DNA of 41,927 nucleotides, from assembly GCA_028698615.1 (NCBI GenBank), contig JAQVWF010000021.1, positions 1 through 41,927 of the forward strand, given 5' to 3'. This stretch comes from Syntrophorhabdaceae bacterium (GTDB lineage: Bacteria; Desulfobacterota; Syntrophorhabdia; Syntrophorhabdales; Syntrophorhabdaceae). Under the pieces are notes generated by a model that saw only the letters and a list, made by a program, of their open reading frames with translations, was not told the DNA's origin and ran no database searches. A program made the translations under genes and the position numbers. Below are positions 35,424 to 41,927 of the stretch, in pieces (position 1 is the stretch's first letter; each line of letters starts with the position of its first letter).

Positions 35424-35465
35424 CTTTGTCTTTAACGTGGGACCTGGAACATGGAACCTGGAACC
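35424..35465. repeat. intergenic repeat with ACCTGGAAC units (copy B)
   Basis: The stretch reads CTTTGTCTTT then AACGTGGGACCTGGAAC and two further units of ATGGAACC/TGGAACC type. The start CTTTGTCTTT and the AACGTGG core are shared with copy A at 26248-26289. It is in the 153-base gap between two minus-strand genes. Confidence 0.5.
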
Positions 35466-35469
35466 ATCT

Positions 35470-36192
35470 TTATACCTCCATCTCCATACCGTCCTCCCCG
35501 AGGAGGTATGGAGCGTGGAGAACGCCGGGCCAATCGTCCCAATCGGGATAGAGGTGGGTGAGGATGACACACTTTGGCTGTGTCCTCTGAACGATCCCAT
35601 CGAGAGCGGCAAGGTTGAGGTGTCCCTTCACCTTGCGTTCGGGAAAGGCACATTCGGCGACAAGGGTGTCGGTCCTGCGGGCTAGTCGGACAAGGTTGCG
35701 GGAAACATCGGTGTCGCCGGAAAAAGTGATGGATCTCTTTTCGTCGAGCCTGACGGCGATGCTTTCCGGGTTGTGGTTCACCGGGGCTGTCGTGATCGTG
35801 AGCCCCGAAACCTGGAGAGAGCCGTTGACCAGTCTCTTTATCGTCAGATCATAGGATTTCGGTGCGACCCATGGATAGACTGCGCAAAGCCCCCGGTAAA
35901 ACCGCGCAAGGCCCTTCCCGCCTATGATCGTCAGCGGCTTCGTGCGGGAGACCCTCCCGTAGTTGCAGGCAAAGAAAAAGGTGGAAAGGTCTGCGGTATG
36001 GTCCACATGAAAATGTGTAAGGGCTATGATGTCCACGTCATCCACCTCATAACCCCTTTCCAGCAGCCGTCTCACAACCGCCGGCCCCACGTCGACAAGG
36101 ACGTTCGCACCGCGGGTGGTCACGAAATACGCCGAAGACCCCCTCTCAACACGAGGAATAGCCGTTCCGGTCCCAAGAATAACAAGCTTCAT
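35470..36192 (-). CDS. metallo-beta-lactamase-fold hydrolase, RNase Z-like
   Basis: The 240-residue protein has THFHVDHTADL (H60, H62, D64, H65), H140 (APVNHNPES), SGDTD (D160), GHLNL and LTHLYP (H213), the full two-metal site set. The overall form is close to RNase Z and related phosphodiesterases. I see no extended exosite arm, so tRNA 3' processing is possible but not proven. tRNA-Gln lies 142 bases upstream on the same strand. Confidence 0.85.
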   Translation of the reverse strand: MKLVILGTGTAIPRVERGSSAYFVTTRGANVLVDVGPAVVRRLLERGYEVDDVDIIALTHFHVDHTADLSTFFFACNYGRVSRTKPLTIIGGKGLARFYRGLCAVYPWVAPKSYDLTIKRLVNGSLQVSGLTITTAPVNHNPESIAVRLDEKRSITFSGDTDVSRNLVRLARRTDTLVAECAFPERKVKGHLNLAALDGIVQRTQPKCVILTHLYPDWDDWPGVLHAPYLLGEDGMEMEV

Positions 36193-36334
36193 AACGGGAA
36201 GAATAAAACAGATCAGCCGGGAAAATCAAGACAACGGGGAAGACGGCTTGAGTCGCCTGAGGGTTGAAGAAACCACAGACCTTTTCCTTAGAGAATGCGT
36301 CTTTCGCTCTCAAGCGATTGCAGCGGTCTTTTAT

Positions 36335-36408
36335 TGGCTGGGGGACAAGGATTCGAACCTCGATAGCAAGGTCCAGGGCCTTGCGTCCTGCCGTTAGACG
36401 ATCCCCCA
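36335..36408 (-). tRNA. tRNA-Gln (anticodon CTG)
   Basis: The minus strand folds with acceptor TGGGGGA/TCCCCCA, anticodon stem CAAGG/CCTTG, and T arm CGAGG/CCTTG with loop TTCGAAT. The loop reads CCCTGGA, giving anticodon CTG (36374-36376), which reads CAG. Position 33 (36377) is C where U is nearly universal. Discriminator G and CCA are encoded (36335-36337). It is divergent from glnS, whose product charges it. Confidence 0.93.
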
Positions 36409-36634
36409 AAGGGTTTTCGAGGCGGCGACCATCTTTTCGGTCCATAATATACAAAGCATATCGCAGGTCCTCTGTTAACGGGTAAATGCCGTTGGCGCCG
36501 AACCCGGGCAAGCCCATAACGCATTGAAAAAAAGGGCTGTTTATGGTAAGAAATGGTCGGCCCCGGTTCGAATTGGAAACACGAGAACTCAGCGGGAACC
36601 CAAAAAGAGGCAGCGAATTCGAGGAAAACCTATC

Positions 36635-38326
36635 ATGACAGAACAAGACGTTTCCCCACAAAGCGATTTTATCAGAGAGATCATCGACAATGACGTCAGG
36701 GCAGGCAAACATGCTGGGGTGGCGACCCGTTTTCCGCCGGAGCCGAACGGGTATCTTCATATAGGACACGCCAAGTCCGTCTGCCTCAATTTCGGGATCG
36801 CCTCCCAGTACAAAGGGACGTGCAATCTGCGCATGGATGACACCGATCCCGCAGGTGAATCGCTGGAATTCGTCGAATCCATTCAGAATGATATCCGGTG
36901 GCTCGGCTTCGACTGGCAGGACCGGCTCTTCTTCGCATCCGATTATTTCGAAAAGCTCTACCAGTTCGCCCTGACCCTCATTCGAAGGGGAAAAGCCTAC
37001 GTCTGTGGCCTCAGCGCCGATGAGATACGGGCATACCGGGGCACACTTACGGAGCCGGGAAAGAACAGTCCCTATCGCGACAGATCCGTCGAGGAGAACC
37101 TTGACCTCTTTTCCAGGATGAGGGCGGGCGATTTCGAGGACGGCAGCCACGTCCTGCGGGCAAAGATCGACATGGCATCACCCAACATCACCATGCGCGA
37201 CCCCGTGATCTACAGGATCAAGCGGTCAGGCCACTACCGCATCGGCGATGGCTGGGTCATTTACCCCATGTACGATTTTGCCCATTGCCTTTCGGATTCC
37301 ATCGAGAAGATCACCCATTCCATATGCACCCTGGAGTTCGAGAACAACCGGCCCCTTTACGACTGGTTCGTGGGTGAACTCATAGAGGACCCAAGACCGC
37401 GGCAGATAGAGTTCGCGCGCCTCAACCTCACTTACACGGTGCTGAGCAAGCGCAGGCTCATCGAACTCGTGGAAGGTCATTTGGTGAGCGGCTGGGACGA
37501 TCCCCGCATGCCCACCGTCGCCGGAATGCGGCGCCGCGGCTATACCCCGGAGGCGATCAGGGAATTCTGCTCGAGGATCGGCGTTGCAAAGAACGACAAC
37601 CTCGTCGATATCGCCCTGCTGGAACACTGCGTCCGCGAAGACCTCAATGAGCGGGCACCGCGCACCATGGCCGTTTTGCGGCCCCTCAAGCTGATCATCG
37701 ACAACTATCCCGAGGGGCAGGTCGAGGAGATGGAATGTGCCAATCACCCTAAACAACCTGAAATGGGGACGAGAAAGGTACCCTTTTCGCGGGTTCTCTA
37801 CATAGAGAGTGACGATTTTATGGAGAACCCTCCGAGGAAGTATAAACGCCTCGGCCCCGGACGGGAAGTGCGCCTGAGAAACTCCTACGTCATCAGGTTC
37901 GTCTCCACGGTCAAGGACCCGGCGACGGGAGAGGTCAGCGAACTTCACTGCACCTATGACCCCGAGACGAAGAACGCGGCGCCGTCCGACGGCCGCAAGG
38001 TTGAGGGCGTCATCCACTGGGTTTCAGCCGCGCACGCCATACCGGCGACGGTCCGTCTTTACGACAGGCTTTTCAGGGTCCCTGACCCGGCCGGTACCGA
38101 GGGCGAGTTCTCGGACCTTCTCAACCCGGGGTCTCTCGAAGTAGCCACCGCGTACGTCGAGCCGGGCCTGGCCTCGGCGGCGGCAGAGAGCAAGTATCAA
38201 TTCGAGCGGATCGGTTATTTTTGTGTCGACATGAAGGATTCGCTCCCGGAAAGACCAGTCTTTAACCGAATCGTCTCCCTGCGCGACTCATGGGCGAAGA
38301 TCGCCGCGGAGCCTGCAAAAAAATAG
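36635..38326 (+). CDS. glnS: glutaminyl-tRNA synthetase
   Basis: The 563-residue class I synthetase charges tRNA-Gln directly. It has the HIGH motif (residues 42-45 in [16 protein letters not shown]) and VLSKR (269-273), the GlnRS form of KMSKS. The anticodon-binding half follows. The frame extends to 36524, but ATG 36635 follows GAGGAAA and gives the usual N-terminus. Length fits E. coli (554). Its presence means direct Gln charging is possible here; whether GatCAB is also present is not shown. Confidence 0.96.
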   Translation: MTEQDVSPQSDFIREIIDNDVRAGKHAGVATRFPPEPNGYLHIGHAKSVCLNFGIASQYKGTCNLRMDDTDPAGESLEFVESIQNDIRWLGFDWQDRLFFASDYFEKLYQFALTLIRRGKAYVCGLSADEIRAYRGTLTEPGKNSPYRDRSVEENLDLFSRMRAGDFEDGSHVLRAKIDMASPNITMRDPVIYRIKRSGHYRIGDGWVIYPMYDFAHCLSDSIEKITHSICTLEFENNRPLYDWFVGELIEDPRPRQIEFARLNLTYTVLSKRRLIELVEGHLVSGWDDPRMPTVAGMRRRGYTPEAIREFCSRIGVAKNDNLVDIALLEHCVREDLNERAPRTMAVLRPLKLIIDNYPEGQVEEMECANHPKQPEMGTRKVPFSRVLYIESDDFMENPPRKYKRLGPGREVRLRNSYVIRFVSTVKDPATGEVSELHCTYDPETKNAAPSDGRKVEGVIHWVSAAHAIPATVRLYDRLFRVPDPAGTEGEFSDLLNPGSLEVATAYVEPGLASAAAESKYQFERIGYFCVDMKDSLPERPVFNRIVSLRDSWAKIAAEPAKK

Positions 38327-38384
38327 ACGTGATCGAACCGATACAGCCGTGCGCCCCCCGGCCACAAATGACGAAGGGACAAGG

Positions 38385-39902
38385 ATGAACCTCAAACAGG
38401 GCTTTGACAACGATAAATACCTTCAGGAACAGACGCGGGAGATCCTTGAACGGGTCAAGAGATTTCACGACAAGTTGTATCTTGAATTCGGAGGAAAGCT
38501 TCTTTTTGATCATCATGCCGCAAGGGTCCTGCCGGGCTACGATCCCAACGTCAAGATGCGCCTCCTGACACAGCTTAAAGACAAGGCTGACCTCCTTCTG
38601 TGCATATATGCCGGCGACATCGAACGCAAGAAGATACGGGCGGATTTCGGCATCACCTACGATGCCGATGCCTTGAAGCTTATCGACGAGCTGCGCGGTT
38701 GGGAAATAAGTGTCCTCGGGGTCATAATAACCCGCTTCGATAATCAGCCGGCGGCTGTTCATTTCAAGAACAAGCTGGAGCGCCGGGGCATCAAGGTTTA
38801 CACCCATCGGTTTACGAGAGGCTACCCCACCGATGTGGATACCATAGTCAGCGACGAAGGTTACGGCGCCAATGAGTACGTGGAATCCGACAAACCTCTC
38901 GTCATAGTCACCGGACCGGGGCCGGGAAGCGGCAAACTCGCAACGTGTCTCTCTCAGCTCTACCATGATTATAAACGGGGCATTCGATCGGGGTACGCCA
39001 AGTTCGAGACCTTCCCCGTCTGGAACCTGCCTCTGAAGCATCCCGTCAACGTCGCCTATGAAGCGGCCACCGCGGACATCAAGGACTTCAACCTCATCGA
39101 TCCCTTTCACATGGAGGCCTACGGCAAAACATCTATCAATTACAACCGCGATGTCGAGGTTTTTCCCGTTCTCTACAGGATCATGGAGAAGATAACGGGG
39201 GGTGAATCCTTCTACAAGTCACCCACCGACATGGGCGTGAACCGCGTCGGCTTCGCTATCGTCGATGACGACGTGGTCAAGGAGGCATCGAAGCAGGAGA
39301 TCATCCGCAGGTTCTTTCGTTATCGCTGCGAGTACGCCATGGGTTTCGCCGAGAAGGAGACCGTCCAGAAGGCGGAATTGTTCATGAAGGAATTCAAGCT
39401 CGATCAGGAAGACCGCGAGGTTGTCGCACCGGCGCGCCAGGCCGCTTTGGCTGCACAGACAGCGAACAAGGGAAACGAGGGCATATTCTGCGGGGCTTCC
39501 ATCGAACTGAAGGACGGTACCATCATAACGGGAAACAACTCTCCCCTGATGCATGCTGCGACCAGTCTCATCATTCACGCGATCAAGCACCTGGCGGGTA
39601 TCCCCGAGCAGCTGACATTGCTGCCCGAATACGTCACCGAATCGGTGCGCAACCTGAAGACACGCATACTCAACGAACGTTCCGTGAGTCTCGACCTGGA
39701 GGAGGCACTCATAGTCCTTTCCGTAAGCACCATGACCAACCCGGCAGCGAAGCTTGCCCTGGAAAAGCTCAAGGACCTCCGCGATTGCGAAGTGCACATG
39801 ACGCACATACCGACCCCCGGGGACGAGGCCGGTCTTCGCCGCATCGGAGTAAACCTGACCAGCGATCCCAGCTTCGCCACCAGGAACCTTTTTGTCGCAT
39901 GA
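38385..39902 (+). CDS. DUF1846 protein
   Basis: The 505-residue protein matches the DUF1846 family ([20 protein letters not shown], and a P-loop-like GPGPGSGK near residues 180-187). The family is best known in Firmicutes, and its reaction is not established to my knowledge. The start ATG 38385 is preferred over 38349 because the alignment begins there and GGGACAAGG precedes it. It follows glnS by 58 bases in the same direction. I infer a nucleotide-binding enzyme, no more. Confidence 0.85.
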   Translation: MNLKQGFDNDKYLQEQTREILERVKRFHDKLYLEFGGKLLFDHHAARVLPGYDPNVKMRLLTQLKDKADLLLCIYAGDIERKKIRADFGITYDADALKLIDELRGWEISVLGVIITRFDNQPAAVHFKNKLERRGIKVYTHRFTRGYPTDVDTIVSDEGYGANEYVESDKPLVIVTGPGPGSGKLATCLSQLYHDYKRGIRSGYAKFETFPVWNLPLKHPVNVAYEAATADIKDFNLIDPFHMEAYGKTSINYNRDVEVFPVLYRIMEKITGGESFYKSPTDMGVNRVGFAIVDDDVVKEASKQEIIRRFFRYRCEYAMGFAEKETVQKAELFMKEFKLDQEDREVVAPARQAALAAQTANKGNEGIFCGASIELKDGTIITGNNSPLMHAATSLIIHAIKHLAGIPEQLTLLPEYVTESVRNLKTRILNERSVSLDLEEALIVLSVSTMTNPAAKLALEKLKDLRDCEVHMTHIPTPGDEAGLRRIGVNLTSDPSFATRNLFVA

Positions 39903-39969
39903 CGCCATGGAGAAAGACCACTGCCCCGTCATCCAATGCCATGAGCTTTCACGATAAGGGAGCGTGCAT

Positions 39970-40956
39970 ATGAAAACTGTCTTAAAGACCCTGTTATTTG
40001 TGCTCATCATCGCGGTCATCTCTTGTACACATGCCCGCGCCGCGGAGAAACCCTTTTTTATGTTTGCCACCCTCGAACAGGCAAAGGCGATACTCACTGC
40101 AAAGGACACTTATATTGAACAGATGAGCCCATTTGACAGGTCTTGCCGCATGAGAACGGACGCAAACGTCACGGAAAAGCAATTCCTGGACTTCGTATCG
40201 AGCAACGTTCTGCCATGGGAGAAGGACGACCAGGAGCGGATGCGGCCTATCATCGCGGCGGTGGAAGCCAAACTGGAACGGTTCACATCTTTCCTGCCCG
40301 AAATGATGTATCTCGTAAAAACCACCGGAAACGAAGAGGGCGGCGCGGCCTATACACGCGGCGGAGCCATCGTGATCCCACGGGCGATGCTTGACGCAGA
40401 CCCCGTGACTCTTTGCACGCTCCTCTCCCACGAACTCTTTCACATCATAACACACCGGAATCCTCAGCTTCGCGACGAGCTATACAATACCATCGGCTTT
40501 AAACAATGCCCGCCATTCGAATTCCCGGAGACACTGAAGGACCGGAAAATAACAAATCCCGATTCGCCCGTAAATGAATTTTGCATATCCGTGAGGACCG
40601 GTAAGAAAAACCTCCTGGTGCTGCCAATTCTGTATTCCAGGGTCGAGAAATATCAGAAGGCCCACAGCGAACATTTCTTCGACTATCTTCAGGTAGCCTT
40701 TCTTGCCGTTGCCAGGGACAACGGTCCCGGACGCAAGCCGACACTGCTCAAGGGTACCAGGCCCGACCTTTACGATGAATCGGAGCTTGGCGGCTTCTTT
40801 GAACAGATCGGCAAGAACACCGATTACACCATTCATCCCGAGGAGATCCTGGCGGACAATTTCTCCTATCTCTTTTTCGGCATGACGGAACTCGAATCGC
40901 CGGAAGTGGTCAGGAAGATGGAGAAGGTGTTTGATAAGAGAGGCCATAGGAAATAG
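39970..40956 (+). CDS. putative zinc-metalloprotease lipoprotein (HExxH)
   Basis: I do not recognise the family. The 328-residue protein has a signal sequence with a lipobox VISC (C19), suggesting a lipoprotein; standard cleavage after ARA is the alternative. It has SHELFHIITH with HExxH (H154, E155, H158), and a downstream HPEEILADNF resembling the ExxxD third-ligand region of gluzincins. So a zinc peptidase is likely, with unknown substrate. The ATG at 39970 has AAGGGAG seven bases before it; a GTG at 39964 is too near that site. Confidence 0.75.
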   Translation: MKTVLKTLLFVLIIAVISCTHARAAEKPFFMFATLEQAKAILTAKDTYIEQMSPFDRSCRMRTDANVTEKQFLDFVSSNVLPWEKDDQERMRPIIAAVEAKLERFTSFLPEMMYLVKTTGNEEGGAAYTRGGAIVIPRAMLDADPVTLCTLLSHELFHIITHRNPQLRDELYNTIGFKQCPPFEFPETLKDRKITNPDSPVNEFCISVRTGKKNLLVLPILYSRVEKYQKAHSEHFFDYLQVAFLAVARDNGPGRKPTLLKGTRPDLYDESELGGFFEQIGKNTDYTIHPEEILADNFSYLFFGMTELESPEVVRKMEKVFDKRGHRK

Positions 40957-41084
40957 GATGCACCCTTGACCTTCACCGGAACCAACCGCTGGAGACCTTT
41001 ACGTCAACCTCGAAGGTGACATGACGCGGCATTCAGGCGCGCCGTCAAGCGTCGTTTGGAACATATGTTCGGTGATTTCGATCT

Positions 41085-41696
41085 TCAGAACTTATCTGCC
41101 CAGGTCCGAACCCCCTGCATGATCATCTCAACAGAGACGGTTCCGATGAACAATGCTGTGATTCGTCCTGTGATCTCGATGTACTTCTTAATCAGAGCCT
41201 CCCGCCTTGGGCGCGCAAAATCGTGCACTACCTTGAGACCCACAATAATCAGAATGAAAACGCTGACTGCCGTAAACACGGCGGCGCACGCAGCGAGGGG
41301 AGCAAGCCTTTTCCCTACGATGATGCTGGCGCTGATAGTACCCGGCCCGATGAGCACAGGCATCGCGATTGCGCCTGCAAGTTGTTTTGAATCGCCTCGG
41401 AGTATCTCGATTGCAGTGGGGCCGCGAAAGACGAACTGGAGACCGATGAGAAGAAAGACTATACCCCCGAAGATCTGGAAGGAAGCGAACTCCGCCTGCA
41501 CAACGCTGGTGAACACGACGTCCCCAAGAATAGCGAAGCACAGGAAGACTACCGTTGCGATCAGCCCGCCGCGAATGATCACCTGGGTGAATTGCCGCCT
41601 GTCCAGCTTCTCCACGACATCAATAAGGTAAACGATGACCAGAAAGGGGTTAAGGAGGACAAGTAACAGAGCCGTTGATTTGATGAATTCCGTCAT
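41085..41696 (-). CDS. MarC-family integral membrane protein
   Basis: The 203-residue protein has about six membrane segments with LLVLLNPFLVIVYLI near the start and MPVLIGPGTISASI in the middle, the MarC/UPF0056 pattern. The function of MarC is not settled (early links to antibiotic resistance were withdrawn, as I recall). ATG 41696 follows AAGAAGAG; a longer frame to 41726 is less likely. It faces the HExxH gene tail to tail and has its own strong promoter. Confidence 0.92.
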   Translation of the reverse strand: MTEFIKSTALLLVLLNPFLVIVYLIDVVEKLDRRQFTQVIIRGGLIATVVFLCFAILGDVVFTSVVQAEFASFQIFGGIVFLLIGLQFVFRGPTAIEILRGDSKQLAGAIAMPVLIGPGTISASIIVGKRLAPLAACAAVFTAVSVFILIIVGLKVVHDFARPRREALIKKYIEITGRITALFIGTVSVEMIMQGVRTWADKF

Positions 41697-41746
41697 ACTC
41701 TTCTTTCTTGATACCAAACAGTACACTGCAAGCGGTAATTTTCGAA

Positions 41747-41775
41747 ATAGTAGTATTTACAGCGCGCATTGTCAA
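41747..41775 (-). promoter_or_regulatory. promoter of the MarC-family gene
   Basis: On the minus strand perfect TTGACA (41770-41775), 17 bases, TACTAT (41747-41752). The transcription start would be near 41740, leaving about 44 leader bases. Confidence 0.7.
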
Positions 41776-41927
41776 TGATATTAGCTTGCTGAAATAACAG
41801 CACTTATCAATACAAAACCATTTGATAACAAACAGATGCATCGCAGGGTCACAAATTGCTGCCTGCAGCATAACATGGGAATACCGAAGCCATGCGGCAT
41901 GCAGTAATACCTCAGAAGCACCTATTT
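41776..41927. other. gene-free window end
   Basis: AT-rich sequence upstream of the MarC promoter. No gene or clear element is visible; it may be the upstream region of a gene beyond the window. Confidence 0.3.

Noticed and set aside
36146-37150. 334-codon minus-strand open frame
   Set aside because: It runs through tRNA-Gln and the start of glnS on the opposite strand, so it cannot be a real gene.
41059-41070. GAACATATGTTC, resembling a Gram-positive LexA site
   Set aside because: It lies between two convergent genes near the MarC stop, not at a promoter; about ten 12-base palindromes are expected by chance in a window this long.

Overview
The window looks like a chromosomal segment of an anaerobic, Gram-negative, delta-proteobacterium-like (Desulfobacterota) organism. 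The evidence is lipid A/LPS genes (an LpxL-type acyltransferase, a Kdo-kinase-like protein, LapA/LapB-like and AsmA-like envelope proteins), a Desulfovibrio-type molybdenum aldehyde oxidoreductase, an ADP-forming acyl-CoA synthetase, and the gene order rplU-rpmA-obg-proB-proA-nadD-rsfS. A syntrophic lineage such as Syntrophorhabdus is my best guess, but this is inferred from gene content. No rRNA, CRISPR array, phage or intact insertion sequence was seen.

Layout. (1) 1-2321: three small exported proteins, one of them RcnB/CigR-like, with a 545-base gene-free stretch. (2) 2663-3586: an exported M15-type (DUF882) peptidase. (3) 3693-11195, minus strand: an aldehyde/carboxylate module made of a Mop-type aldehyde oxidoreductase, a large flavin/iron-sulfur protein with CCG domains, a small zinc ribbon, and the alpha and beta subunits of an ADP-forming acyl-CoA synthetase. 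(4) 11593-24068, minus strand: thirteen genes with almost no gaps, running rplU, rpmA, obg, proB, proA, nadD, rsfS, a DksA-like gene, a LapA-LapB fusion, apgM, comF, an AsmA-like giant and a DUF2520 protein, behind one good promoter at 24109-24136. (5) 24176-34439, plus strand: tRNA-Pro, surE, class V FBPase, miaB, bifunctional nuclease, PHP phosphatase, hisC, then cmk-ispH-rpsA (promoter 30051-30079), a Trm112-like gene and an LpxL-like acyltransferase. (6) 34516-36408, minus strand: Kdo-kinase-like protein, metallo-beta-lactamase-fold hydrolase and tRNA-Gln. (7) 36635-40956, plus strand: glnS, a DUF1846 gene and a putative HExxH lipoprotein. (8) 41085-41696, minus strand: a MarC-family membrane protein with a strong promoter.

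How the genes fit together. The aldehyde module could oxidise an aldehyde to an acid, pass electrons through the Fe-S/flavin protein, and interconvert acid and acyl-CoA with ADP/ATP. PHP phosphatase and HisC would catalyse consecutive histidine steps. Class V FBPase and ApgM are archaeal-type sugar-phosphate enzymes that suggest gluconeogenic carbon flow. LapAB, AsmA-like, LpxL-like and Kdo-kinase genes serve the outer membrane. The most notable observations are the aldehyde/acyl-CoA module with a flavoprotein that seems to lack its NAD(P)H domain, the LapA-LapB fusion, an unusual C33 in tRNA-Gln, and a related intergenic repeat present at two sites.
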